From Brumimicrobium sp. (GTDB lineage Bacteria > Bacteroidota > Bacteroidia > Flavobacteriales_D > Crocinitomicaceae), in assembly GCA_023957385.1 (NCBI GenBank), contig JAMLGZ010000001.1, positions 1,226,923-1,290,922 on the forward strand: a DNA stretch of 64,000 nt. Reading direction: 5' to 3'. Shown piece after piece: positions 8,733-18,197 of the stretch (position 1 is the stretch's first letter; each line of letters opens with the position of its first letter). Both the position numbers and the translations under genes were made by a program. Below the pieces are notes generated by a model. That model was not told where the DNA came from and did no database searches. It saw only the letters and a program-made list of their open reading frames with translations.

Positions 8733-9593
8733 TTACTTATTAAATTTGTTTTTAAGCGCCTCAAGTTTATTTTCCATACGTTGTGTTTCTTTTTCTTTAT
8801 AGATAGTTTTTTGTTCTTGACGATGGTTTTTGATTCTATCCATTTCTTTTTTTAACACTGCTTTTGTATGTAGAGGAAAATTACCATTTAACATCCATCC
8901 ATAATAACCCGGTTCAATCTTATCTACTTCTTCAATTGTTTTTCCTTTGTGTTTACCGAAGTTATAGCTAATTTTTCCTTGCTCATTTTTAGCTAATCTT
9001 CCAGCAAAATCTACAATTTCAAATTTATTATTTACAGAAAAATCTGACAGGAAATCTACATTATTTTCCAATTCATTATAACGAGAGATTTGTGCCTCTA
9101 ATACTTCCCATGTAGCAGTCACATCGGCTAAAGCGCTGTGTGCATTTTCTAAATCTTTCTTACAATAGAATTTATATGCTGCTACAAGGGTACGTTGCTC
9201 CATCTTATGAAAAATATTCTGCACATCGATGAACTTACGAGCATTCATGTCAAAGACATGTTCAATTCGTAAAAATTCTTCTGCTAGTAACGGAATATCG
9301 AATTTATTAGAATTGTATCCAGCTAAATCGGCACTTCCGATAAACTCGGCAATTTGATTTGCTACATCTTTGAAAGTAGGGCAATCCTTTATGTCTTGAT
9401 TGGTTATGCCATGGATTTCAGAGCTTTCTTTTGGTATTTCTATTTCAGGGTTTATTCGTAAAGTTAAGTTGTCTTTCTCTCCTTTAGGGGAAATCTTCAA
9501 AATCGAAATCTCAATAATTCTATCTGTGGAAATATCTAAACCAGTTGATTCGATATCAAAAACACACAGGCTATTTGTTAATTTTATATTCAT
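8733..9593 (-). CDS. DnaQ-like 3'-5' exonuclease with C-terminal GKHKGK domain
   Basis: DEDD-family exonuclease like the DNA polymerase III epsilon subunit. FDIESTGLD (Exo I) lies at residues 13-21, GYNSNKFDIPLL (Exo II) at about 93-104, and HSALADVTATWEVL (Exo III, DEDDh type) at about 153-166. After a linker, residues about 215-260 carry NFGKHKGKTIEEV and GYYGWMLNG, resembling the small domain found in some Bacteroidota exonucleases (DUF3820-like). The C-terminus is lysine-rich and probably coiled coil. It precedes the FAH gene by 1 bp. A role in proofreading or nucleotide salvage is not determined. Confidence 0.85.
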   Translation of the reverse strand: MNIKLTNSLCVFDIESTGLDISTDRIIEISILKISPKGEKDNLTLRINPEIEIPKESSEIHGITNQDIKDCPTFKDVANQIAEFIGSADLAGYNSNKFDIPLLAEEFLRIEHVFDMNARKFIDVQNIFHKMEQRTLVAAYKFYCKKDLENAHSALADVTATWEVLEAQISRYNELENNVDFLSDFSVNNKFEIVDFAGRLAKNEQGKISYNFGKHKGKTIEEVDKIEPGYYGWMLNGNFPLHTKAVLKKEMDRIKNHRQEQKTIYKEKETQRMENKLEALKNKFNK

Positions 9594-9606
9594 TTGACTA
9601 CAATAA

Positions 9607-9630
9607 AAAGTGGGTCAATTGACCCACTTT
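9607..9630 (-). terminator. Perfect palindrome, probable terminator of the PD40/OmpA gene
   Basis: A 24-bp perfect inverted repeat centred on CAATTG (arms AAAGTGGGTC / GACCCACTTT). Read on the minus strand it follows the stop at 9688 and is trailed by a short T run, fitting Rho-independent termination before the exonuclease gene. Confidence 0.65.
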
Positions 9631-9687
9631 ATTCATATAACAAATATCGAATCTTTCAATCAAATATACAAGTTGAAAGCAATATTA

Positions 9688-12102
9688 TTAATCCTTTATT
9701 TCAGCGTCTTTAGATTGTTGTAGATTAGTTGGCAAATCATTTATATTTGAACCGGATAATTCTATTACCACAAACTGATATGGTATATATTTCTTAACTT
9801 CAGTTTGCATACCTCTTTGGTATTCTGGTCCATTTACACTGACATCTCTTATCTTAATTGTCACTTTACCCTTAATGTCACTAAATGTATTTATATGATT
9901 ATTAAGGATTTTAACGATATTATTAGCTCTTGTTTGTGCTAATTCCATATTGTTTTTAAACTTGGAAGTAGTCACTTTAGAGGCAGATGCATCCACATAA
10001 AGAATGAATTCTTTTCTTCCTTTTTTCACTTGGTCATGCATAATATCAAATAATTCTTTCAAGTGACCATTATTTGGATCTACTTCATTGTTATTATAAC
10101 CAAAGTAGTGTTTAATACCAAATGGAAGGAAATTACCAGCATGGATGAATTCTAAATCAAGGATAAAGTCTTTCTTCACAGTAGGTTCTTCAGGTTCACA
10201 GTCTGTTCTGAACGTTTCTTTGTAAAATACTTCTCCTCCTTTATCAAAAGTAACTTCATATTCATGACAAGGTTGAAGTTTAGAAGCATAGTCACCTGAA
10301 TTTTTATCAAATGGAGTAATAATAGCTTCATTATTATCTTCGCAATCTAAGCAGCGGATTTTAAATACCACATCATCAGGAATATTCTCATTATTTCTAG
10401 CAATCACTTTACCATTTATATCTAATTCTCCAATGGCAGTTTCCACTTCTTCAATTTGAATGACGATATCTTTCTTGATTTCTTGATAACCTTTTTCACA
10501 TTCTGTATTAAACGTCTCTCGTTGAAGCTCTTCTCCTTTTTGTGTTACAATCATTTCGTAATCACGGCAAGGATCGAGTGTAGAGAAAAATCCTCCATCT
10601 TCTGGGCGTAAATAAATTTCGCGCGTTTTTAATTGTTCGTCTCCACAATTTTTACAATTTAAAGTAATTAAGAAATCTTCAAATAAAAGAGGTTCTCCAT
10701 TGGATGTAGATACATTTCCCAATAATACTTTAGCATTTTTTACTTTAAGGTTTTCTGCTTCAACTCTGTAGATGTCTTTTTCTCCTATTCCTCCTTCTCT
10801 GTATGAGGTATAGTAGCCCACTGTTCCATCAGCTATTGAGGTGAAATAGATATCATCTCCGGTTGAGTTAAGAGGATACCCTAAGTTAATAGGAGTACTC
10901 CATTGTTGTGTATTCGGATCTAAAACTGAAACGAAAATGTCAAAACCTCCCATGCTGTTTTTTCCATTAGAAGCAAAATAAAGTGTAGTATTATCAACAG
11001 CTATGAAGGGACCATCCTCATCGTATTCTGTGTTAATTGTTGGACCTAAATTGGATGGTTCACTCCATTTTCCATCAGGAAGTTTAGTGATTCGGTAGAT
11101 ATCTCTACCTCCATAACCACCTTCTCTATCAGAAGTAAAATAACCATATTGACCATCTGCACTAAATGCAATATGAGGTTCCCATGCATCTGTATTTACT
11201 CCTTTTATATCAAGAGGTTTTAGTTCTCCATAGCCTTTTTGCTCAAATTTACTAGTGTAGATATCTCCATTTCCTTCATCATCTTTATAGAAGTATACTG
11301 TCCGTCCATCAGGAGCCATATAAACGGAAGCTTCGTTTCTATCTAATCTTGAAAAGGTCATCAGTTCAGCCTCTTCCCAGCCGTCAAAATCTGTCCTTAG
11401 CGCACGATAAACATCTTCTAAATAGAGAGTTGTACCTGGCTCTTTATAATCTAAATTTAGACTATCTAATCTAAGTCTGCGAGATGTAAAAAATAAGGTA
11501 GTCCCATCTAATGAAATAACTGGGGAATAATCGGCGTATTTTGAGTTAATATTATCAGATAGATTATCAATTTTGTAGTTGCTCGGGTTCTTCATGTATT
11601 CTTTTGCATTATCGCATTGAACCATATATAAGTTAGTCTGAGCTATTAATTCAGGATCTCTTGATTTAGAATCTAAGAATATTTGGTAGTTTTCCTTTGC
11701 TTTATCTATATTATCAGTGAGATGGTAACATCTAGCTAGATAAAAGAATACAACTGTAGGGGATTTCTTTTCAGATGTAGAGAAGAAATCAAAATTCTTT
11801 TTAGTTCCTGTTGCTGCCTTTTCAAAATAAGGTATAGCTTCTGATGGGCTATGGAAAATGGAATTAAATAAGCCTAATCCTTTTCTAAATTGGAAATTTA
11901 GATTCTCAGGATCCATTCCAAGTAGTTTGTTGGCTATAGTAATACTTTGGTCATATCTATTATTTAATATAGCTTCTGTATTACGTTGAACAAGTTGTTT
12001 TTTAGTTGCGGTACTAATGAAATCTTCTGGCAAATCATTATCCTGTGCATACACAAAAGATAGGGGGAAGATAGTAATTAGGAGAAGTGATAAATTTTTC
12101 AT
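9688..12102 (-). CDS. TPR-PD40-OmpA-like outer membrane protein
   Basis: Exported envelope protein of the family that in Bacteroidota includes gliding and T9SS-associated lipoproteins, without being clearly one of them. A signal peptide ends near residue 19 (SFVYAQ). Residues about 30-170 look like TPR helices; residues 190-450 contain repeated PD40 (WD40-like) motifs such as SLDGTTLFFTSRR, APDGRTVYFYKDDEGNGDIY, SADGQYGYFTSDREGGYGGRDIY and TSYREGGIGEKDIYR. Two similar cysteine-containing beta segments follow (about 475-625). The C-terminal 130 residues have a divergent OmpA-like signature (LAQTRANNIVKIL). 804 aa; single gene. Confidence 0.82.
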   Translation of the reverse strand: MKNLSLLLITIFPLSFVYAQDNDLPEDFISTATKKQLVQRNTEAILNNRYDQSITIANKLLGMDPENLNFQFRKGLGLFNSIFHSPSEAIPYFEKAATGTKKNFDFFSTSEKKSPTVVFFYLARCYHLTDNIDKAKENYQIFLDSKSRDPELIAQTNLYMVQCDNAKEYMKNPSNYKIDNLSDNINSKYADYSPVISLDGTTLFFTSRRLRLDSLNLDYKEPGTTLYLEDVYRALRTDFDGWEEAELMTFSRLDRNEASVYMAPDGRTVYFYKDDEGNGDIYTSKFEQKGYGELKPLDIKGVNTDAWEPHIAFSADGQYGYFTSDREGGYGGRDIYRITKLPDGKWSEPSNLGPTINTEYDEDGPFIAVDNTTLYFASNGKNSMGGFDIFVSVLDPNTQQWSTPINLGYPLNSTGDDIYFTSIADGTVGYYTSYREGGIGEKDIYRVEAENLKVKNAKVLLGNVSTSNGEPLLFEDFLITLNCKNCGDEQLKTREIYLRPEDGGFFSTLDPCRDYEMIVTQKGEELQRETFNTECEKGYQEIKKDIVIQIEEVETAIGELDINGKVIARNNENIPDDVVFKIRCLDCEDNNEAIITPFDKNSGDYASKLQPCHEYEVTFDKGGEVFYKETFRTDCEPEEPTVKKDFILDLEFIHAGNFLPFGIKHYFGYNNNEVDPNNGHLKELFDIMHDQVKKGRKEFILYVDASASKVTTSKFKNNMELAQTRANNIVKILNNHINTFSDIKGKVTIKIRDVSVNGPEYQRGMQTEVKKYIPYQFVVIELSGSNINDLPTNLQQSKDAEIKD

Positions 12103-12170
12103 TTTGCTGATTATGAAGGTAAAAATAATGAACTTATTATTAAGTTCATTATTTTTTTTGATTTTTTCAG

Positions 12171-13502
12171 TTATATTTTTGTGCTTGGATCAAAAGCTTC
12201 CAAATATTTTGCCACTCTTGTAACAAATTGACCTCCTAAAGCACCATCAACAACTCTATGGTCGTATGAGTGAGATAGGAACATTTTGTAACGGATTCCG
12301 ATAAAATCTCCCTCTGGAGTTTCTATTACTGCAGGAACTTTACGAATAGAGCCTGTTGCTAAAATAGCTACTTGTGGTTGGTTAATAATAGGAGTTCCCA
12401 TTACATTTCCAAAGGTACCTACATTAGTTAATGTATATGTGCCACCTGAAATTTCATCTGATGATAATTTATTGTTTCTAGCCTTATTAGCTAATTCATT
12501 TACTTTTTTAGCTAGTCCTAATAAATTTAATTGATCGGCATCTTTAATAACAGGAACAATCAAATTTCCAGAAGGTAAAGCAGCAGCCATACCAATATTA
12601 ATATGCTTACGCTGAATAATTTTATCCCCATCAATACTTACGTTAACACCAGGGAAATCTTTAATAGCTTTTGTTACAGCATCAATGAAAATAGGTGTGA
12701 ACGTAAAGTTTTCGCCTTCACGAGCTTCAAATTCTTTTTTAATTTTATTTCTCCAGTTCCAAATTGTTGTTACATCTGCTTCAACAAAAGAAGTAACGTG
12801 AGGAGAAGTATGTTTAGAACGAACCATGTGTTCAGCAATCATCTTTCGCATACGATCCATTTCTATAATTTCATCTCCTTCCATCAATGGAATGCTGACA
12901 GATTGCGTAATCTCCTTAACAACTGGAGTGTTGTTTGAAATAGTCACTTGAGGAGTAGCTGGTTTTTCAACAGCAACTGTAGTTTGTCCTCCTCTGTTTT
13001 CAATATAATCAAAAATATCTTTTTTAGTAACACGGTCATTTTGTCCGCTTCCCTTAATAGCTTCTAATTCTCCCATGGAAATACCTTCTTTGCTAGCGAT
13101 ACTTCTTACTAAAGGAGAATAGAATCTGCCACTAGGGCTATCCTTTCCAATTTCAATATGGTTATTTATAACTGATGTTGTAGCATCATTTACAGTTTTT
13201 TCAATAGTAGCAACTGCAACAGGAGTTTCTTCTATTACAGAAGTTTCAACAGCAGCACTACCATCTGTAGAAATAATAGCGATAACATCACCAACTTGAG
13301 CAACCTCATCAACTTTGAAAAGAATTTTAACTAATGTGCCTGTAGCTTCAGAAGGTAGTTCGTTATCTACTTTGTCTGTTGCCACCTCTACAAGTGGTTC
13401 GTCCATAGCTACGGTGTCTCCCACATTTTTTAACCAATTTGTAATTGTTGCTTCGGTAACACTTTCTCCCATTTTGGGTAGGCGAATTTCTACTTGTGAC
13501 AT
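12171..13502 (-). CDS. 2-oxoacid dehydrogenase E2 (dihydrolipoamide acyltransferase)
   Basis: Core acyltransferase of a pyruvate, 2-oxoglutarate or branched-chain 2-oxoacid dehydrogenase complex. The lipoyl domain is at residues 1-80 with the lipoylated lysine in EVATDKVDNE; a Pro/Ala/Thr/Val-rich linker follows; the E1/E3-binding domain is at about 125-165 (SPLVRSIASKEGI, GRVTKKDI-like); the catalytic domain is at about 215-443 with SHSYDHRVVDGALGG holding the catalytic His. No E1 or E3 gene is nearby, so which complex it serves cannot be decided. A strong Bacteroidota-type promoter is just upstream. Confidence 0.92.
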   Translation of the reverse strand: MSQVEIRLPKMGESVTEATITNWLKNVGDTVAMDEPLVEVATDKVDNELPSEATGTLVKILFKVDEVAQVGDVIAIISTDGSAAVETSVIEETPVAVATIEKTVNDATTSVINNHIEIGKDSPSGRFYSPLVRSIASKEGISMGELEAIKGSGQNDRVTKKDIFDYIENRGGQTTVAVEKPATPQVTISNNTPVVKEITQSVSIPLMEGDEIIEMDRMRKMIAEHMVRSKHTSPHVTSFVEADVTTIWNWRNKIKKEFEAREGENFTFTPIFIDAVTKAIKDFPGVNVSIDGDKIIQRKHINIGMAAALPSGNLIVPVIKDADQLNLLGLAKKVNELANKARNNKLSSDEISGGTYTLTNVGTFGNVMGTPIINQPQVAILATGSIRKVPAVIETPEGDFIGIRYKMFLSHSYDHRVVDGALGGQFVTRVAKYLEAFDPSTKI

Positions 13503-13544
13503 ATCTTTATTTATAGGGTTATAATTCTATTTTTTTTTGGTTCA

Positions 13545-13575
13545 CAAAAGTAATTATTTTTTTCTGTCTTTACAA
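13545..13575 (-). promoter_or_regulatory. Promoter of the E2 gene
   Basis: On the minus strand TTG (complement of CAA at 13573-13575) and TACTTTTG (complement of 13545-13552) are separated by 20 bp, close to the Bacteroidota TTG-N19-TAnnTTTG consensus. The E2 ATG lies about 42 bp downstream. Confidence 0.55.
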
Positions 13576-13588
13576 ACCTTCTCTCGTT

Positions 13589-15553
13589 TTATCTATCTAA
13601 TTTTTTTCGATTTTGCCATAGAATTTTAATGTCTGTAAAGACCTTATAATCTCTAGCATAAATAAGATTTAGCTTTGAATTTAAAGCCATATTTTTTATG
13701 AGTAAGGGATTATTGTCTTGATCGATAGGGGTCAAAATACCTGACTTAATATTTGGTAAACCTATATTTGAAACCGTGTTTTCTTCTATAAAATAACCTA
13801 TCCATGATTTCTTACCAAAAAGGACATTTAAGCAATTTCTCAGGAATTTAATCCTATTAGCATAAAACCAGATAATTATTGGGCTTATTAAAAGAAGAAG
13901 GAGAGAAGTTATTATATCGAGTGTCCTCTTGTTTCGTTTATTAGATGACTTAGAAATATTTTCTATTTCCATTAGATAGATATCGCCTGCTGTGTCAACC
14001 GAATTACTTCCAATAAGGTACATGCTATTTGGTTGCGCAATCTTAAACTCAACCTTGTCAGCAGTTTTAGACATGAAGTTGATGATAGTTTCTGAAGAAG
14101 TATTTTTAGCACAAAATATTACCTCATCAATATTATGTATGTCTATGACTTGATCCAATTGATTTAATGTTCCACTATTAGTTGCATTTTTCTCTTCTGT
14201 GGGAGAAACGCTATGTATGGAGTTGATTTTATGCGCGCTATTCTTTAAAATTAACTGAACTCTTTCTACTTCTTCTTCATCCCCTACGATAGCAAAATTT
14301 TTATTTTTAATTCCTTGTAGATTGTATCTTTGACCTAATAGAAGATGCATAAAAAAGCGGGAGATAATAAAATAACAGAAAGTAAGAGTTGCTCCTAGCA
14401 GAATAAATAAACGAGAAAATTGAACTTCCTTCGGGAGTAGAGCATAAATAACAAGAATAATAATGGTTCCAACCAAAGTACCATAGAAATAGGATTTTAA
14501 TTTTACAGGAAAATCATAAGAACCAGTATATAAATTGACAATTAACCAAGTGAGTGAGTACCCAGGAAGCGCATATTTTAAAATAGCATAAGGTAATTGA
14601 ATATGTCCCTGTTTCCATAAGAGAGATAATGAGAATAATATGGATATAATAGCAACAAAATCAAATAGTGGTAAAATAATACGCTTGATAAATCGATTTA
14701 AAATAGCTAGTCCTGCCCTAAAGTATATAGCAAGATTGATAAAAAATGAAAAGAGCTTTGCGTTCTTCTTTGAAAAATGCTTCTCGGCAAAGATAACCAT
14801 GGCGTTGTAGAAGACAAATACATAGTTGATGCTACTTTTCTTAGTGCTTTCTCCTTTGTAATGGATAATTTGAGTTTTTGGAAAATAATAATTTTTATAT
14901 CCACCTGAGGTAATTCTGTATGATAAATCAATATCTTCTCCATACATAAAGAAATCCTCATCCAGCAGCCCAACTTTATCTAACGTTTCTTTGCGCATTA
15001 ACATGAAAGCTCCTGCCAAAATCTCAATTTCATTAGTTTCAAATTCGTCAAGATAACCCAAATGATACCTTCCAAATAGTTTGCTCTTAGGAAAAATGCG
15101 CGATAAACCAAAGATTTTATAAAAAGCGACAGATGGAGTGGGAAGTCCTCGTTTACTCTCTGGTAGAAACTGTCCTTTTCCATCAATCATTCGAACGCCT
15201 AAACCACCAGCGTCTGGGTGCTCATCCATGAATTTGATACATTTAATGAATGTGTCTTCTTCTACAACTGTATCGGGGTTGAGTAAGAGAATATAATCTC
15301 CTTTTGCTTGCAGGATGGCTTGATTATTCGCTTTTGAGAATCCAGCATTAAACTTATTTTCAATGAGTTTAGTTTGTGGAAATTTATTCCTTACCATATC
15401 AACAGATCCATCTATGGAATTGTTGTCAACAACAAATACTTCTCCAGTAACATCCTTTAAGGCAATATATACTGAATTGAGGCATTGCTCTAGGAAATAC
15501 TCAACGTTGTAATTTACAATTACAATAGATATACGGACAGCCTGTTCGCTCAA
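13589..15553 (-). CDS. GT2 glycosyltransferase fused to a degenerate phosphoglycosyl-transferase-like region
   Basis: Residues about 7-230 form a family 2 glycosyltransferase: SIVIVNYN, VVDNNSIDGS, LLLNPDTVVEED, then MYGEDIDLSYR, which gives the acidic catalytic motif. Several membrane helices follow (about 255-400). Residues about 410-530 look like the Rossmann-type CoA-binding domain of WbaP-like enzymes (FAIVGDEEEV...). The C-terminus begins like a bacterial sugar transferase (KRTLDIITSLLLLLISP) but jumps to SWIGY, lacking the usual GPVFFRQ and KFR segments that hold the PGT active site. So the second half probably has a structural or regulatory role. Likely acts in surface polysaccharide assembly at the inner membrane. 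Confidence 0.78.
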   Translation of the reverse strand: MSEQAVRISIVIVNYNVEYFLEQCLNSVYIALKDVTGEVFVVDNNSIDGSVDMVRNKFPQTKLIENKFNAGFSKANNQAILQAKGDYILLLNPDTVVEEDTFIKCIKFMDEHPDAGGLGVRMIDGKGQFLPESKRGLPTPSVAFYKIFGLSRIFPKSKLFGRYHLGYLDEFETNEIEILAGAFMLMRKETLDKVGLLDEDFFMYGEDIDLSYRITSGGYKNYYFPKTQIIHYKGESTKKSSINYVFVFYNAMVIFAEKHFSKKNAKLFSFFINLAIYFRAGLAILNRFIKRIILPLFDFVAIISILFSLSLLWKQGHIQLPYAILKYALPGYSLTWLIVNLYTGSYDFPVKLKSYFYGTLVGTIIILVIYALLPKEVQFSRLFILLGATLTFCYFIISRFFMHLLLGQRYNLQGIKNKNFAIVGDEEEVERVQLILKNSAHKINSIHSVSPTEEKNATNSGTLNQLDQVIDIHNIDEVIFCAKNTSSETIINFMSKTADKVEFKIAQPNSMYLIGSNSVDTAGDIYLMEIENISKSSNKRNKRTLDIITSLLLLLISPIIIWFYANRIKFLRNCLNVLFGKKSWIGYFIEENTVSNIGLPNIKSGILTPIDQDNNPLLIKNMALNSKLNLIYARDYKVFTDIKILWQNRKKLDR

Positions 15554-15574
15554 AGTGTGAGGGCTAAAAATAAA

Positions 15575-15952
15575 TTATTTAATGGCTATACAAGAAATTT
15601 CAATAGGAACATCCATAGGAAGTTTGGCAACCTGAACAGTTTCTCTAGCAGGAGGCTCACTTGTAAAATAAGAGCCATAAACTTCATTTACCTTTGGGAA
15701 ATCATCCATTGATTTTAAGAAAATAGTACATTTCACTATGTCAGTCATCTTAAATCCTGCTGTTTCTATGAGTGCTGTAATATTATTCATTACTTGTTTG
15801 GTAGCTGATTCTATAGAACTCACTTCTAATTGTCCACTTGAAGGATTTAAAGGGATTTGACCGCTTACGTATAAGGTGTCATTTTTTAGAATCGCAGGAC
15901 TATATGGTCCTATTGGAGCCGGAGCATTCGGAATCACAATTGCTTTTTTCAT
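15575..15952 (-). CDS. ridA: RidA family reactive-intermediate deaminase
   Basis: Small cytosolic enzyme that hydrolyses reactive enamines/imines made by PLP enzymes. Family marks: APAPIGPYSPA near the start, LYVSGQIPLNP, and the C-terminal EPPARETVQVAKLPMDVPIEI with the conserved Arg that binds the substrate carboxylate. The start MKKAIVIP at 15952 gives about 125 aa, the normal length; an upstream in-frame ATG at 15970 would add six atypical residues. Confidence 0.93.
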   Translation of the reverse strand: MKKAIVIPNAPAPIGPYSPAILKNDTLYVSGQIPLNPSSGQLEVSSIESATKQVMNNITALIETAGFKMTDIVKCTIFLKSMDDFPKVNEVYGSYFTSEPPARETVQVAKLPMDVPIEISCIAIK

Positions 15953-16013
15953 GTTTTGAATTTTGTACAAGTTTAGCGATTTTATGATGAATTTTAGATA
16001 GAAAATCTAAAAA

Positions 16014-16036
16014 AAGAAAAGCGACTTGCGTCGCTC
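16014..16036 (-). terminator. Terminator downstream of the M16 peptidase gene
   Basis: Hairpin with arms AGCGAC / GTCGCT (16020-16025 and 16030-16035) and a 4-base loop, followed on the minus strand by TTTTCTTTTTTT. It lies between the M16 gene stop at 16059 and ridA. Confidence 0.7.
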
Positions 16037-16058
16037 TCCCCATATATGTCAAAGTAAA

Positions 16059-18176
16059 TTACTTTACTTCAAATACTTTTGGATCTATCTTCTTGTTGAA
16101 TACAATACTCTTGATTTTAATATCGAGTCCCATTGATTCGGCCATTTGTGTGATTTGACTTGGGAACATAAATCCTTTGTAATTCTCATACCCACTAATG
16201 ATAGTAGCTACGCTAGCAGGACCTTCTTCAGAAACCTCTAACTTGTCAATATAAGTTTTTAGATAGTTTTCTGTGTTGTAATAAGTAGTTACAGTCTCAT
16301 CCCCAATTACATATTTCACTACATAGAACTTTTTTCCCATCCTTTCTTCAATTCCTAATAGGGTAGGAGTATTTAAATTCTTTAGAAGAGCAAATTCGGG
16401 AAATAAACCTGCTGTTTTTAATTTGTTGCTCACTTCTTCTGCAGTGTATTTCTTAGTGTCAATTCCGGTCTGACTCATTGTTTTTGTCATACCTTCCTTT
16501 CCATTAAAAATTTCTTCTTGAAACACCATACCATTATATTCTAATTTTATAGCGCTATTAGTAGGTGCAGCATAATATTGTGTCATTAGTAATTCAACAG
16601 GCATCTGTTGTGGACTGGCCCCACTAACCGTAGTCATTGATTTTACTTTGGATATCTTCTTATTTGCTTTTTTGAAAGTTTTTGTTTGAGTAACAGCCAT
16701 TAGATATCTTTCATATACTTCTTTTAAAGAGATGTCAGATTTTTCAAATTCTACTTCTTTCACTAGATTTCCAAAAGCATCTAAAATTTCAATTTCTCCG
16801 TCAGTGTCAAATTGTTTTAATTTTTCAAGCACCTCCTTATTACCTACAACAAAGATGTATAGATTATCTGTAGAAAAGTATCTCTTTGCCATATCTAGCA
16901 CATCTTCTTTAGAAACTAAACTTAAATTCTTAAGGTAGTTTTGATAATAATTGTCAGCTAATTTATTTCGGAAGGTATTAAGTGCAAAATTAGCAACTGT
17001 TCTTGGACTTTCTAAAGAACGAGCAAATGCACCAGCCATAGAAGCTTTATTAAGTGATAATTCGTTATCTTCCACTAAGCTCTCAGTGATTCGTTTAATC
17101 TCGTAAATAAATTGTACAATAGCAGAATCAGTTACGTCGTTTCTGAAATTACCATCTGTACTAAGGTAGCTCCCTTTTCTATTTATATTTAAGGTAGAAT
17201 ATGCTCCATACGTATATGCTTTGTCTTCACGTAAGTTTTGCATTAAACGAGCTCCAAATCCTGTTCCTCCAAAAACTTTGTTTAGAACGCTTAATTTAAT
17301 CTGGTTGTCATCTCCTGGATACATATCAATAGGGAAAGCCACATCAATTACAGACTGTACTGCTCCGGGTTTTTCTATGAAAATCACACGATTTCCTTTA
17401 GAGATCATTCCTTTTCCATAGTTTTTTGTAAACGGAACACCGCCTTCCCAATCTCCGAAGTATTTGTTGGCAATATTTCTTGCTTGGTCTTCAGTGATAT
17501 CTCCTACAATCGTCAAATAGCTTCCTGCAGGAGTGTATTGTTTTTTATAAAAATTGATAATATCCTCACGGGTAATATTATTTAATGTTTCCTCAGTCAT
17601 TACTTCTCCGTATGGATGTTCATTTCCAAAAATCACTTTGCTTATAGCATTTTTCATCATGGAATTTGGATCTGTTTTGCTGGAATATAAGCTAGACTCT
17701 AGTTGTTTTTTAATACGATCATATTCACTCTCCGGGAAATTGGCATTTTTAACAACATCCGCCATGATAGTTAGTCCTTTATCCATGTGTTTTGTAAGAA
17801 CACTAAGATACACTGAAGAACTGTTTGCACTTAAATCTGCTCCGATGAAATCTTTTTCTTCATCAATCTGATCTTTTGTTTTATTAGTTGTACCAGAAAG
17901 CAGTAAGTTCCCAGCAAAATCAGAAAGACCTGCTTTGTTTCCTTCTAATTGTGGATCTGACCCCATGACTAGATTAAAGGAAACTTTTGGAATTCTGTTA
18001 TCTTGAGATAGAATTACTTTCATTCCATTGTCCAAATCAAAAACGATTGGTTTTGGGATATGTATTTCTGGAGCAGGAGCAGCAGTTGGTACGATAGAAC
18101 GATCTATTTGTCCGAAAGAGTATGCAACTGAACAAATTAATATGATTGTTAAAAATAAATTTTTCATATTTTTCAT
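16059..18176 (-). CDS. M16 family peptidase-like protein, active-site-less partner
   Basis: Exported M16 (pitrilysin-family) protein with a signal peptide (LFLTIILICSVAYSFGQ). Where the HxxEH zinc motif should be, it reads DFAGN, so it is probably catalytically dead and serves as the non-catalytic half of a two-subunit M16 peptidase. M16 N- and C-lobes are otherwise clear (DNGMKVILSQDNR; GTGFGARLMQNLREDKAYTYG). The last 200 residues form an extra domain for lipoprotein-like or substrate binding. It follows the active M16 gene by 21 bp, the classic paired arrangement. A second in-frame ATG at 18167 is also possible. Confidence 0.87.
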   Translation of the reverse strand: MKNMKNLFLTIILICSVAYSFGQIDRSIVPTAAPAPEIHIPKPIVFDLDNGMKVILSQDNRIPKVSFNLVMGSDPQLEGNKAGLSDFAGNLLLSGTTNKTKDQIDEEKDFIGADLSANSSSVYLSVLTKHMDKGLTIMADVVKNANFPESEYDRIKKQLESSLYSSKTDPNSMMKNAISKVIFGNEHPYGEVMTEETLNNITREDIINFYKKQYTPAGSYLTIVGDITEDQARNIANKYFGDWEGGVPFTKNYGKGMISKGNRVIFIEKPGAVQSVIDVAFPIDMYPGDDNQIKLSVLNKVFGGTGFGARLMQNLREDKAYTYGAYSTLNINRKGSYLSTDGNFRNDVTDSAIVQFIYEIKRITESLVEDNELSLNKASMAGAFARSLESPRTVANFALNTFRNKLADNYYQNYLKNLSLVSKEDVLDMAKRYFSTDNLYIFVVGNKEVLEKLKQFDTDGEIEILDAFGNLVKEVEFEKSDISLKEVYERYLMAVTQTKTFKKANKKISKVKSMTTVSGASPQQMPVELLMTQYYAAPTNSAIKLEYNGMVFQEEIFNGKEGMTKTMSQTGIDTKKYTAEEVSNKLKTAGLFPEFALLKNLNTPTLLGIEERMGKKFYVVKYVIGDETVTTYYNTENYLKTYIDKLEVSEEGPASVATIISGYENYKGFMFPSQITQMAESMGLDIKIKSIVFNKKIDPKVFEVK

Positions 18177-18197
18177 TTTAATATTTTATGAGTCTAA

